In this document: in pieces, positions 9,222 to 17,540 of the stretch
Layout of the letters: the number at the start of each line of letters is the position of its first letter
Position numbering within the stretch: the first letter of the stretch is position 1
Source: Pedobacter changchengzhani
GTDB taxonomy: Bacteria > Bacteroidota > Bacteroidia > Sphingobacteriales > Sphingobacteriaceae
NCBI RefSeq assembly: GCF_004354365.1
Contig: NZ_SJCY01000002.1
Coordinates: 310,001-374,000, forward strand
Length of the DNA: 64,000 nucleotides
Direction of reading: 5' to 3'
The notes under the pieces: model-generated
What the model was told of the DNA's origin: nothing
The model's database searches: none
The model's input: the letters and a program-made list of their open reading frames with translations, nothing else
Translations under genes and position numbers: made by a program

Positions 9222-9264
9222 ATGGCGGTTAAAAGTTAAATATAATTCATCTTTTAACCGCCAT
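9222..9264. terminator. Stem-loop between convergent genes
   Basis: ATGGCGGTTAAAAG and CTTTTAACCGCCAT form a perfect 14-bp stem with a 15-nt loop. It sits between the convergent aldehyde dehydrogenase and DUF3347 genes. The T-run is weak on both strands, so it could also act as an mRNA 3'-end stabiliser. Confidence 0.6.
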
Positions 9265-9284
9265 ACCTTAAAAAATTAATGCTT

Positions 9285-9788
9285 TTAATTCGCTTTTAAA
9301 GTTTCAGTAACACTTCCACATTCAAACATCATTTTTCCATAATATGGATTTTCGATGCTTTCCTTTTCATTTAACCAGCTTGCTTTCGCCATTGGGCAAT
9401 GCTGTATATATACAATATCGCTATTAAAGTTTATTGTTTTTACCAATTTAATCATCGGATTAGAAATTCCTTCAAAAGCTTTTCGCTGTGTGGCTATATT
9501 TTTTGCAACAGTTAATTCTTTAGCCTTAGCCTTTATCAAAGTAGATTGCTCGATCCACACTTTATGCTGGGTTTCGGGCAAATCTTGATGCGGAACAGCT
9601 TCAATTTTTGTAATAAAAACCCTTGCTTTTTCTGCAACAGAATCATTTTTATCAGTTGCTAAAGCATTTTTTAAATCGTAATATGTACTTAAAACTTGGT
9701 TTAAAGCTTCGTGAGATTTGGTTTGCGCGAAGCTAAACTTTGTTGAGAAAATGGCAATTATAGCCACCATTAAAAATATTTTTTTCAT
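9285..9788 (-). CDS. DUF3347 periplasmic protein, probable copper handling
   Basis: A 167-residue exported protein (signal peptide about 1-21, ending FSFAQ) with the DUF3347 hallmark IQHCPMA...WLNEKESIENPYYGKMMFECG. The conserved Cys, His and Met residues suggest metal binding, and the domain is found next to, or fused to, heavy-metal efflux proteins in Bacteroidota. It is the last gene of a four-gene minus-strand operon with an HMA protein and an HYC_CC_PP protein. The copper role is inferred from that context. Confidence 0.82.
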   Translation of the reverse strand: MKKIFLMVAIIAIFSTKFSFAQTKSHEALNQVLSTYYDLKNALATDKNDSVAEKARVFITKIEAVPHQDLPETQHKVWIEQSTLIKAKAKELTVAKNIATQRKAFEGISNPMIKLVKTINFNSDIVYIQHCPMAKASWLNEKESIENPYYGKMMFECGSVTETLKAN

Positions 9789-9795
9789 TTATATA

Positions 9796-10608
9796 TTATT
9801 TTAAAACATTAAAGAAATTAAACTCTGCCCTTAACAAGAACATATTTTTAGCATATCTGCCATCCATATTACCCGTTGCCTGAAATCGGTAACCTAAATC
9901 AATTCTTGTGGTACTATTTAATACAACCTGCATTGCAGGTGCAATATCTAAATAAGATTGGCCACTGCTTGGATCGGTTTTACCTAAAAGCTCAACATAA
10001 GCATTAAAATTTGGTTGCTTATAATTTTTGTAAACAGTAGGCGAAACTAAATATCCAGAAGATAGACTGTAAGATAACATATTGTTTGGCATCGGCATTC
10101 CAACAATTTGCCTATCGTAATTTTTAAAAGCATGTGCGTAGCCAACAGTTGCAGATAAGGCTAATTTATGCAACAATTGCGTAAAAATTAGGCCACCTTG
10201 TAAACCACCATTATCGCCTTCCAAATTAATATCTTTCGTAAAAGTTGGCCGGTTGCTGGTGCTTACTCTTCCAAAAACCGAAGCTCTTGAATGCGTTTTA
10301 AGCGCATCAATTGAAAGAAACCTGTACTTAGCATAAAAACTACCACCTTCAACTTGATATTTTCCATCCATGTTTGATAAAAAACCTTGCGCATGCATCA
10401 TTAAGTTTTTATTAAAACCGATCATAAACTCTGGCATCGTTCTCAGTGCAAAGTTAGGGTTGTTAAATTGCACTTCATTTGTGATTCTTACACCTAACGA
10501 TTTTGATGGCATATTACTTGCAGGCTCAGAAAAAACAAAAAGCTCTTGTGCACGCAACCCCGTAAAACTCGTACCAATCAGTATAATGAATAATAAAATA
10601 TGTTTCAT
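9796..10608 (-). CDS. Predicted outer-membrane beta-barrel protein of the metal operon
   Basis: A 270-residue protein with a signal peptide (about 1-20, FTGLRAQ) followed by alternating amphipathic strands with aromatic ends (FYAKYRFLSI, IDLGYRF) and a C-terminal LLRAEFNFFNVLK strand, as expected of a beta-barrel. I do not recognise a named family. It is 2 bp from the HMA gene upstream and 7 bp from the DUF3347 gene downstream, so all are cotranscribed. It is probably an outer-membrane component of metal export or sensing. Confidence 0.65.
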   Translation of the reverse strand: MKHILLFIILIGTSFTGLRAQELFVFSEPASNMPSKSLGVRITNEVQFNNPNFALRTMPEFMIGFNKNLMMHAQGFLSNMDGKYQVEGGSFYAKYRFLSIDALKTHSRASVFGRVSTSNRPTFTKDINLEGDNGGLQGGLIFTQLLHKLALSATVGYAHAFKNYDRQIVGMPMPNNMLSYSLSSGYLVSPTVYKNYKQPNFNAYVELLGKTDPSSGQSYLDIAPAMQVVLNSTTRIDLGYRFQATGNMDGRYAKNMFLLRAEFNFFNVLK

Positions 10609-10610
10609 TA

Positions 10611-11144
10611 TTAAATACTTAAATGATAAATACGAGTCTTTTTGCCATTAACATTTGCCGAACCACTTGCATACGCATCAGAATTTATGCTTTTAGATTC
10701 CTTTTTAAATGCGCTGTTCGTGATAAAATCCTTATCAATCACATTGGCTTTAACCGAACCATTTAGCGTTTTGCTTTTTAAGTTCGCAAAGCGATAAACA
10801 TTGCCATCAACTATCGCCTGACCTTTATCATCAATTTTAACTTGGTTGAAATTAAAATCAGCAGTTAAACCACCCACTGAAAAGCCAGCATCTTGTACTT
10901 TTTTCAGAATTAAATCTAAATTAACTTTCGCATCTTTTTTAAAGGTTAAAACGAAGATATTTTTGTTCAAATCAGGTTTAACGGATTGAATAAAACCAAT
11001 AGTTTCTAATGATTTTTGTGTCGCATTTGAACACATGGAGCAGGTTAAACCCGTAACTTGTAAATCTGCTGTAGAAATTTGTTGTGCCGAAGTATTGATG
11101 GCAAAAAATAGCATAATGATGCCGAATATTTTTATAGTTTTCAT
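10611..11144 (-). CDS. Exported heavy-metal-associated (HMA) domain protein
   Basis: Signal peptide at about 1-20, then an HMA ferredoxin-like fold with the metal-binding motif GLTCSMCSNA (CSMC at 35-38), as in copper chaperones. A C-terminal half of about 80 residues is not part of HMA and is unassigned. The start at 11144 places the signal peptide at the N-terminus; a longer upstream frame reads through the intergenic region without a hydrophobic leader. It probably shuttles Cu(I) in the periplasm; metal identity is inferred from the family. Confidence 0.82.
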   Translation of the reverse strand: MKTIKIFGIIMLFFAINTSAQQISTADLQVTGLTCSMCSNATQKSLETIGFIQSVKPDLNKNIFVLTFKKDAKVNLDLILKKVQDAGFSVGGLTADFNFNQVKIDDKGQAIVDGNVYRFANLKSKTLNGSVKANVIDKDFITNSAFKKESKSINSDAYASGSANVNGKKTRIYHLSI

Positions 11145-11250
11145 ATATTTTTTTATTAGAATTAAAGAAAATGTGATGTTAAGATTATCGAAAAATCGAT
11201 ACACTTTGTGGAAATGCAAAAAATGCATTTCAAAATTTAATCATCAAATC

Positions 11251-11655
11251 CTAATTCCTAAAAATACAATTGAAAATATGAAGGGAGAGCCAAGAAGACA
11301 ATGGTGGCGCTTTATTGGCAATTTTACTAAAAAACTTTGGCGTAATGTTAGATAGAAACTCTAAAACGGGCGTACGTACAAAAACGCTTATAGAAAACAG
11401 TTTAGGCATTTTGATTTCAGCCTCTGTTTGGTGACTATCTTTAACCTTAATACTTACCTGTGTATTTTTACAGCAATTATCTTTTTTTAACTTTTCAGCA
11501 GGTATTTCCTTGCAAAACTTACAAGAAATTTCATTGCTAAACATTTTAACGTTCTCCAACTTTCCACCACAAAAATGCAAACTCAAAGCAAAACCAATCA
11601 CACTAACCGTATATAATACGGCCAAACTAAGTGCTATTTTTTGTTTAAGTTTCAT
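11251..11655 (-). CDS. HYC_CC_PP family protein
   Basis: A 134-residue protein with one N-terminal hydrophobic segment and the three signatures of the Bacteroidota HYC_CC_PP family: HFC at 27-29, CC at 61-62 and PP at 117-118, plus an extra CKFC at 45-48. The cysteines suggest metal binding. It is first in the HMA/barrel/DUF3347 operon. A -7 element (TATCTTTG on the minus strand, 11668-11661) sits 5 nt before the ATG, so the transcript may be leaderless. Confidence 0.8.
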   Translation of the reverse strand: MKLKQKIALSLAVLYTVSVIGFALSLHFCGGKLENVKMFSNEISCKFCKEIPAEKLKKDNCCKNTQVSIKVKDSHQTEAEIKMPKLFSISVFVRTPVLEFLSNITPKFFSKIANKAPPLSSWLSLHIFNCIFRN

Positions 11656-11749
11656 TATTACAAAGATATACGAAATAATACTGATTATAGGTTTAAATTA
11701 TTTATTGAATTTCATTTTTTAGTTTAATTTCGCATTATAGCCCATCATT

Positions 11750-12457
11750 ATGAAAAAATTCCTCCTTTTTATCTTCACTTTTTCAATGTTTTCTGCATTC
11801 GCCAGTAAACCAAAAAACCAATACGTACGCATGGTAACACCTTATGGCACGTGTATTATCAAACTTTATAACGAAACGCCTTTACACCGCGATAATTTTA
11901 TCAAGCTGGTAAAAGAAGAATACTACAACGGCACAACTTTTCATCGGGTAATTAAAGATTTTATGATTCAAGGTGGTGATCCAAACTCTAAATCTGGCGA
12001 CCCGGATTTGATAATTGGCGAAGGCGGCCCAAAATATACCATCCCGGCAGAAATAAATGATTCGTTATTTCATAAAAAAGGTGCTTTAGGTGCAGCAAGA
12101 GAGAGTGATGATGTAAACCCTTTAAAAGCATCGAGTGGTAGTCAGTTTTATTTAGTGCAGGGAAAAGTTTTTAACGACGACCAGCTGAATACATTGGAAC
12201 AAAAACGATTGAAGTTTAAATTGCCCGAATGGCAAAGACAGGTTTATAAAACCGTAGGTGGCGCGCCACATTTAGATAGAAATTATACTGTTTTTGGTGA
12301 AATTGTTGAAGGTTTGGATGTTGTTGATAAAATTGCGGCTGTAGAAACGGGTACAAATGACAGGCCAAAACAAGATGTAAGGATAGAAGTTTCTATGCTG
12401 AGGAAACGAGAAGCAAAGAAATTGGAAAAACTCTTACTAAAGAACTTAGCTAAATAA
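11750..12457 (+). CDS. Exported cyclophilin-type peptidyl-prolyl isomerase
   Basis: Signal peptide (about 1-18) followed by a single cyclophilin domain: TPYGTCIIKLYNETPLH, then YNGTTFHRVIKDFMIQGGDP (catalytic FHR...QGGD core), and later GSQFYLVQ and YTVFGEIVEG. An insert of about 40 residues between the last two motifs is common in Bacteroidota periplasmic cyclophilins. It should catalyse prolyl cis-trans isomerisation during folding of envelope proteins. A small membrane protein gene follows after 4 bp. Confidence 0.9.
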   Translation: MKKFLLFIFTFSMFSAFASKPKNQYVRMVTPYGTCIIKLYNETPLHRDNFIKLVKEEYYNGTTFHRVIKDFMIQGGDPNSKSGDPDLIIGEGGPKYTIPAEINDSLFHKKGALGAARESDDVNPLKASSGSQFYLVQGKVFNDDQLNTLEQKRLKFKLPEWQRQVYKTVGGAPHLDRNYTVFGEIVEGLDVVDKIAAVETGTNDRPKQDVRIEVSMLRKREAKKLEKLLLKNLAK

Positions 12458-12461
12458 TTTT

Positions 12462-12920
12462 GTGATTGTGATAGCAGAAAACCCTCCCTCAGAAACTGTA
12501 ATTTATCAATCAAAGCGATATAATATTTTGAGGATAATCGGTAGCCTCCTTCCACTCGGTTTTGGTTTTTCTATATTTTTAGGTGGCGGTAGCCTTGATA
12601 TAAAACCTTTACTTAGCGGTATCTTTTTTATGTTAATTGGATTTGGAATAATATACTTTTCTTATAAAGATTTGAAAAATAAAACTCCAAAACTTCTACT
12701 AAACTTCAAAGGCATTCAACTTAATGGAAAAGATTTTTATGCATGGTTAACTATTTTAGATGTAGTTATTTACACCAAACCTGGCAGAAATAGAGTGAAT
12801 TGCTTAAGGTTGCAAACTGATAAAGGATTTATTGAGTGCCCGATTGATGGCTTAACAATTAACAATGTTGATTTACAATTATTGATTAGGGCTTACAGAA
12901 GAAAAGCGCAAAGTAAGTAG
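12462..12920 (+). CDS. Small membrane protein of unknown function
   Basis: About 150 residues with two transmembrane helices (ILRIIGSLLPLGFGFSIFL and LLSGIFFMLIGFGIIYFSY) followed by a soluble domain of about 80 residues. No ATG is available near the start: GTG at 12462 or GTG at 12468. A TAATTTTG element at 12455-12462 would place transcription initiation near 12468, favouring the second GTG if the gene has its own promoter; otherwise it is cotranscribed with the cyclophilin gene. No family recognised. The last ~40 bp overlap a toxin remnant on the other strand. Confidence 0.6.
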   Translation: MIVIAENPPSETVIYQSKRYNILRIIGSLLPLGFGFSIFLGGGSLDIKPLLSGIFFMLIGFGIIYFSYKDLKNKTPKLLLNFKGIQLNGKDFYAWLTILDVVIYTKPGRNRVNCLRLQTDKGFIECPIDGLTINNVDLQLLIRAYRRKAQSK

Positions 12921-13016
12921 TTGCATTTTCCCATCGTATATCCTCAACGACCGAAAATCTAGAATAACATATAAAGTTTCATAAGCTTCTTCTGAAAATA
13001 TTATCTCTAACTCCAT
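12879..13016 (-). pseudogene. Truncated RelE/ParE-like toxin remnant
   Basis: Directly downstream of the antitoxin-like gene and overlapping its end, a 45-codon frame starts with ATG and reads MELEIIFSEEAYETLYVILDF. This resembles the first ~20 residues of RelE/ParE-type toxins. After that the frame loses resemblance and runs into the 3' end of the convergent membrane-protein gene. The most economical reading is a toxin gene cut off by deletion. The segment is short, so the identification is tentative. Confidence 0.4.
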
Positions 13017-13237
13017 CTTTGAGCCAGTCTCTTTTTTACTTCTTCAAATGAAATTATTTTACCTTCTTCTGATTGTAATAAGCTTTTTCTAATCCCATCT
13101 TGAACATTTTGTGATAAACTCTCGATAATTGTCCTTTCATGATTAGTTAAAAGAATATCTAATTCCGACAGAAGGTTTTCATCATCAGTTTCAAAAACTT
13201 TTTTAGCAATTTCAATTTTCAATTCTTCTATACTCAT
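13007..13237 (-). CDS. Antitoxin-like small protein
   Basis: A 76-residue charged, probably all-helical protein ending in EEVKKRLAQRW, the usual look of Bacteroidota antitoxins encoded before RelE/ParE toxins. ATG at 13237 is chosen over the TTG at 13243. The expected toxin frame begins at 13016, overlapping this stop, but is truncated. This is therefore probably an orphan antitoxin; any residual DNA-binding or neutralising role is unknown. Confidence 0.6.
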   Translation of the reverse strand: MSIEELKIEIAKKVFETDDENLLSELDILLTNHERTIIESLSQNVQDGIRKSLLQSEEGKIISFEEVKKRLAQRWS

Positions 13238-13306
13238 AAACAAATTTAACGAAACGAAATATCAAATACTAAACCTTTGTTCTTTTATTTTCTAAATTTA
13301 CAGTCG

Positions 13307-14074
13307 ATGAAAATCATATCTTACAACGTAAACGGAATTAGAGCAGCAAGTACTAAAAACTTTTTTGGTTGGTTACAAGCCACTAATGCGGATATGGTTT
13401 GTTTGCAAGAAGTGAAGGCTTTAATTATCCAAATTCCCGAAATTATTGCGTTGATTGAGCAATTGGGCTACTACCATTATTGGTTTGCCGCAGAAAAGAA
13501 AGGATATAGTGGCGTAGCAATATTAACAAAGTTAAAGCCTAATTATATAGAATACGGGTGTGGCGAAGAATGGATTGATAAGGAAGGTAGAATTTTAAGG
13601 GCCGACTTTGATAATTTCTCTTTAATGAGTTTGTACATGCCGTCGGGCTCGAGTGGCGAGGAAAGACAATTAAAGAAATATGAGTTTATGCGTTTTTTCG
13701 ATGGATATATTGGTACACTTCGTATTCAGTTTCCAAACCTTATTATAAGTGGCGATTACAACATTTGCCATACCGCGATGGATATTCACAATCCAAAATC
13801 AAATGCAAATTCATCTGGTTTTTTACCGCAAGAAAGAGCATGGATGCAAGTATTTTTAGAAAATGGTTTTATCGATGCCTTTCGGCATTTTAATAAAGAT
13901 CCTCACCATTATACTTGGTGGAGTTACCGAGCAGGTGCAAGAACTAAAAATTTGGGTTGGCGTATTGATTATCATTTGGTTACCAAGCCAATGGAAAATC
14001 GCCTAAAAAATGTTAGAATTTTACCCGACGCAATACACTCCGATCATTGTCCGGTTTTGTTAGAAATAGACTAA
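13307..14074 (+). CDS. xth: Exodeoxyribonuclease III (AP endonuclease, Xth family)
   Basis: A 255-residue exonuclease/endonuclease/phosphatase-fold enzyme acting on abasic sites and 3' ends in base excision repair. Visible motifs: N-terminal SYNVNGIRAA, metal ligand in CLQEVKA, LYMPSG, ISGDYNICH, and C-terminal WRIDYHL and HSDHCPVLLEI. ATG at 13307 begins the conserved MKIISYNVNG; an upstream TTG would add ten unconserved residues. A TAAATTTA -7-like element ends 6 nt before the ATG. Confidence 0.94.
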   Translation: MKIISYNVNGIRAASTKNFFGWLQATNADMVCLQEVKALIIQIPEIIALIEQLGYYHYWFAAEKKGYSGVAILTKLKPNYIEYGCGEEWIDKEGRILRADFDNFSLMSLYMPSGSSGEERQLKKYEFMRFFDGYIGTLRIQFPNLIISGDYNICHTAMDIHNPKSNANSSGFLPQERAWMQVFLENGFIDAFRHFNKDPHHYTWWSYRAGARTKNLGWRIDYHLVTKPMENRLKNVRILPDAIHSDHCPVLLEID

Positions 14075-14100
14075 AATAATTAACCGATTTAGCTGAAACG

Positions 14101-14520
14101 CTAATTTATAAAAACTGCTAAAATAATAACAGTCGCTAGTACAATGAAAAATGGAATTAGCACTTGTTTATTGGCATTATCTCTTTCTAAATCTGTAGCC
14201 TGCAAGTAATTATTTACGTGCGTATTGAAATGATCTTGATTGCCAATTGTTGACGAAAGCAAAAAATATAATCCAGCCATAAGTGGTATTGCTAACATTT
14301 TACCAATAAATTTCCCTGTAAAATTTAACATAAAACCGCTTCGTTGCAAAATGTGCTCAAAGCCGGGGATGTGGATTAGGATTAACAGGAAGCAGATCAT
14401 AATCATAATACCAAAAGCAGCTAAAAAAATATTACCATTAAAGCGTCCTTTTGAACCATCTTTTCCTACTTTTAAAACATCATTATATTGGCTACCGTAG
14501 AGTGCGTCTAAAAAAGTCAT
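14101..14520 (-). CDS. Three-helix membrane protein of unknown function
   Basis: A 139-residue protein with hydrophobic segments near residues 32-52, 74-90 and 120-138, and a loop with two Asn/His-rich stretches (NQDHFNTHVNNY). I do not recognise a family. It is 9 bp downstream of the 52-residue ORF and 161 bp downstream of the cyclo-ligase gene on the same strand, so all three may be cotranscribed. Confidence 0.6.
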   Translation of the reverse strand: MTFLDALYGSQYNDVLKVGKDGSKGRFNGNIFLAAFGIMIMICFLLILIHIPGFEHILQRSGFMLNFTGKFIGKMLAIPLMAGLYFLLSSTIGNQDHFNTHVNNYLQATDLERDNANKQVLIPFFIVLATVIILAVFIN

Positions 14521-14529
14521 ATTAATAAT

Positions 14530-14688
14530 TTATAAGTGTTCTGCCTCGTATTTTTCGCCAGCTTTTAACATCAGCTCAATTTGCTTTTTATCCTCTTCTG
14601 TTAACTCTTCTTTCTCTTGCAATTCAAAAACTGCAATCATGTTGTCTTCATATTGCTTTTCTGTTTTAATGCTGATTTCTTTTAACAT
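14530..14688 (-). CDS. 52-residue charged ORF overlapping the cyclo-ligase gene
   Basis: The frame begins at ATG 14688, inside the last 7 bp of the cyclo-ligase gene, and ends with TAA at 14530. The product begins MLKEISIKTEKQYEDNMIAV and ends KAGEKYEAEHL; it is strongly charged and probably helical. Start/stop overlap and close spacing to the next gene favour a real, translationally coupled gene. Function unknown. Confidence 0.6.
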   Translation of the reverse strand: MLKEISIKTEKQYEDNMIAVFELQEKEELTEEDKKQIELMLKAGEKYEAEHL

Positions 14689-15257
14689 GATGTGGTGTAA
14701 AATTTAATAATATTTGTGGGTGTGATGCATAAATCTAATCGAATGTCGTTTTCATTCACATCATCAATTTTATCTATCGCACTGAACAAAGATAATCCTA
14801 TTTTTTGAGCATTTGAGTTTTGAAGAAAACGATCGTAAAAGCCCTTTCCATACCCAACTCTATAACCTTTTTTATCGAATGCAATTAAGGGAGTAATAAC
14901 CATATCAACGTCTTCATTATGAATTCTACCGTTTTGTGGCTCTAAAATATTGTAGTGATTTTTGTGTAAATCATCTTTTCCTAAATATTGATGATGAGAC
15001 ATTAGCGAAGTTTCAAAATCGGCTTTAGGGATAATTATTTTAATTTCTGGATGATTTCTCTGCAGCCAATCAATCAATAAAAAAGTATCTGGTTCTTTTT
15101 TTTCAGCAATTGGCAAAAAGATATGAAGCGTTTTAATTTTGCTAAAACTTATAGATTGGAATTGCGCTAAAAGCTGTAGATTTAATACATCAAATTCTTG
15201 ATTGGTCAATGACAACCGGTTTTTTAAGGCTTGCTTTCTAATTTCGGCTTTTTGCAT
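14682..15257 (-). CDS. 5-formyltetrahydrofolate cyclo-ligase
   Basis: A 191-residue enzyme that converts 5-formyl-THF to 5,10-methenyl-THF using ATP, returning folate to one-carbon metabolism. Signatures are the N-terminal EIRKQALKNR and the C-terminal KKGYRVGYGKGFYDRFL phosphate-binding segment. The start at 15257 (MQKAEIRK) matches the family N-terminus, and a -7 element (TAAATTTG on the minus strand, 15271-15264) lies 6 nt upstream of it. A longer frame beginning at 15329 would add unconserved residues. Confidence 0.9.
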   Translation of the reverse strand: MQKAEIRKQALKNRLSLTNQEFDVLNLQLLAQFQSISFSKIKTLHIFLPIAEKKEPDTFLLIDWLQRNHPEIKIIIPKADFETSLMSHHQYLGKDDLHKNHYNILEPQNGRIHNEDVDMVITPLIAFDKKGYRVGYGKGFYDRFLQNSNAQKIGLSLFSAIDKIDDVNENDIRLDLCITPTNIIKFYTTSC

Positions 15258-15307
15258 AGGTATCAAATTTATAACTTTTTTAATAATTTGCCTTTTTATT
15301 GCATTTG

Positions 15308-15420
15308 GCAACCCGTATTTTTTGCACAAGCCTAAATTTATAAACCCGATGGCACGGAAAGCCCCTCCCGATAATTATCGGGATTCTCGGGCTTGGAGGT
15401 ACAGCGGGAGGACAGTTTCC
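15308..15420. repeat. Interspersed intergenic element, TAAACCCGA...GCGGGAGGACAG
   Basis: The left flank attttttgcac is shared with the element at 5019. TAAACCCGA lies at 15341-15349, an inner palindrome (cccgata-att-atcggg) near 15367-15382, and the end is GCGGGAGGACAG. It lies upstream of the cyclo-ligase gene, and no protein is encoded. Confidence 0.55.
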
Positions 15421-15514
15421 GAAGAATTACTGAACGTTCGTTTTCAAAAGAAAAAATTATTTTGAATTTTCTTAATTTCAAGCTAGAAACAAATATTCCG
15501 CACTAATTTTTCAT

Positions 15515-15550
15515 AAAAAAAGCCCTTAAAAATAACTTAAGGGCTTTCTA
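15515..15550. terminator. Terminator downstream of efp
   Basis: aagcccttaa / ttaagggctt makes a 10-bp stem with an A-run on the left, which is the U-run of the minus-strand transcript. It ends the efp transcript. Confidence 0.85.
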
Positions 15551-15568
15551 ATATTAAAAGAGTTTTTA

Positions 15569-16129
15569 TTATTTCACACGCTCAACATATTCTCCCGTGC
15601 GGGTATCAACTTTAATTTTATCGCCTTGGTTAACAAACATTGGCACTTTCACTTCTACTCCATTTTCTAAAGTAGCGGCTTTTAATGCGTTGGTAGATGT
15701 ATCGCCTTTAACTGCAGGTTCAGAATATGTAATTTCGAACTCCGCAAAATTTGGTAATTGGCCCATAATCGGTTCATCACTTTCTATCGAAACGATAACA
15801 TTCATGCCTTCTTTTAAAAACTTAATAGAAGAACCAAACAAAGCTTTTTCTACGTTAAACTGTTCGTAGTTGTTATTGTCCATAACCACCAAATAATCGC
15901 CCTCTTCGTACAGATATTGATAATCGTTGGTTTCTACGCGACAAATTTCTACAGCTTCATCAGTGTTCATGCGGGCTTCAACCAATCTGCCACTTTTAAT
16001 GTTGCGGAATTTACCGGTATAAAATGCTCCACCTTTACCTGGTGTACGGTGGTTCCATTCTTCTACTGATACCAATTCTCCGTTTAAACGTAAAATATTT
16101 CCGTTTTTTATTTCTGATGCTTTTGCCAT
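15569..16129 (-). CDS. efp: Elongation factor P
   Basis: A 186-residue EF-P, which binds between the ribosomal P and E sites to rescue polyproline stalling. The three beta domains are present: N-terminal KOW-like domain with the loop HRTPGKGGAF (tip Lys at 32, the position modified in many bacteria), a central S1-like domain, and the C-terminal FVNQGDKIKVDTRTGEYVER. No lysine-modifying enzyme is encoded in the window. The gene is flanked by its own terminator. Confidence 0.97.
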   Translation of the reverse strand: MAKASEIKNGNILRLNGELVSVEEWNHRTPGKGGAFYTGKFRNIKSGRLVEARMNTDEAVEICRVETNDYQYLYEEGDYLVVMDNNNYEQFNVEKALFGSSIKFLKEGMNVIVSIESDEPIMGQLPNFAEFEITYSEPAVKGDTSTNALKAATLENGVEVKVPMFVNQGDKIKVDTRTGEYVERVK

Positions 16130-16226
16130 AACGTGTTAAAAATATTGACTTTATATTTTACCTGTCAATTTGATTCATGCAAAGTTAAAAACTATTTTTA
16201 ATGTTCAATCGTGTTTTTAAAATATG

Positions 16227-17474
16227 TTATTTTCTTATTTGTCCATTTCCTCTAACCACCCATTTATAGCTGGTTAATTCTTCTAAACCCATTGGTCCGC
16301 GGGCATGAAGTTTTTGTGTGCTGATGCCAATTTCTGCGCCTAAACCAAACTGTGCGCCATCGGTAAAACCAGTTGATGCATTTGCATAAACCGCAGCCGC
16401 ATCTACCTGGTTTAAAAATTCAGCAATATTTTCTGCATCTTCAGAAATTATGGCCTCGCTATGCTTAGAACTAAATTCGGCTATGTGATTTAAAGCTTCC
16501 TCTAAATTCTCCACAACTTTAACAGCCAGTTTTAACGATAAAAACTCTGTTCCAAAATGTTCGGGTTTTGCTTGGTTTAGCAAGGCTGATGGATAAGTTG
16601 ATTTTAAACTTTCATAGCTTTTTTCATCGGCAAAAATTTCTACTTCGGCATTGGCCAAAGGCGATAATAGTGAAGGCAAATCTGATATTCTACTTTGATG
16701 AATTAGCACACAATCTAACGAGTTGCAAACGCTTACTCTTCTAGTCTTGGCGTTAAAAATGATTTCTTTTCCTTTTTCCAAATCGGCAGTTTCATCGAAA
16801 TAAGTATGCACAATGCCCGCACCCGTTTCAATTACAGGGATTTTGCTGTGCTCGCGAACGTAATTAATAAGCGATTGGCTTCCGCGTGGAATTAGCACAT
16901 CTACAAACCCACGGGCATTTAATAATGCTTCGGTTGCTGCCCTTTCTGCTGGTAATAAAGTCAACACATCTACATTTATTTCGTGTTTTTTTAACACATT
17001 GTGGATGATTTTTGTAATCGCAAGATTCGAAAATTCTGCATCGCTTCCGCCTTTTAATACCGCAACATTACCAGTTTTGAAACAAAGTGAAAATACATCG
17101 GCAGTTACGTTTGGGCGGGCTTCGTAAATAACGCCAACTACGCCGAGTGGCACACGTACTTTTTGGATATTTAAACCATTATCTAAATTGTTTTCTGATA
17201 AAATTTCACTAAGCGGATTTACCAACTTTGCAACATTTTGCATATCCTCGGCAATTGCTTTTATTCTATCCGAAGTTAATTTTAAGCGATCATATTTTGG
17301 ATCTTCGATCGGCATTTTTGCTAAATCTTTATCATTTTCTAACAAAATTTCTTCACTATTTTTTACCAAAGCCAAAGCCAAATCGGTTAAAACCAAATTG
17401 ATTTTTTCTTTTGATAAGCTTATTAAATTTCGAGTTGCTTTTTTAGCATTTTCGAAGTATGTTGTGTAGTTCAT
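16227..17474 (-). CDS. proA: Gamma-glutamyl phosphate reductase
   Basis: A 415-residue NADPH-dependent enzyme for the second step of proline biosynthesis, making glutamate semialdehyde. Key features are [15 protein letters not shown], the catalytic cysteine in [13 protein letters not shown], and the C-terminal [14 protein letters not shown]. It lies downstream of proB on the same strand, but 801 bp away because a 124-bp repeat array occupies the gap. Confidence 0.96.
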   Translation of the reverse strand: MNYTTYFENAKKATRNLISLSKEKINLVLTDLALALVKNSEEILLENDKDLAKMPIEDPKYDRLKLTSDRIKAIAEDMQNVAKLVNPLSEILSENNLDNGLNIQKVRVPLGVVGVIYEARPNVTADVFSLCFKTGNVAVLKGGSDAEFSNLAITKIIHNVLKKHEINVDVLTLLPAERAATEALLNARGFVDVLIPRGSQSLINYVREHSKIPVIETGAGIVHTYFDETADLEKGKEIIFNAKTRRVSVCNSLDCVLIHQSRISDLPSLLSPLANAEVEIFADEKSYESLKSTYPSALLNQAKPEHFGTEFLSLKLAVKVVENLEEALNHIAEFSSKHSEAIISEDAENIAEFLNQVDAAAVYANASTGFTDGAQFGLGAEIGISTQKLHARGPMGLEELTSYKWVVRGNGQIRK

Positions 17475-17478
17475 TTTC

Positions 17479-17511
17479 TAGTATCAAGTAGTGAGTATCA
17501 AGTATCAAGAT
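17479..17511. repeat. Short simple repeat (tatcaagta)
   Basis: Three imperfect copies of tatcaagta occur between the proA start and the 124-bp array. It resembles other low-complexity runs at 50606-50643 and 61389-61416. Confidence 0.6.
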
Positions 17512-17540
17512 TTGCAGGTCGTTAATTCTAATTTTTTTAA

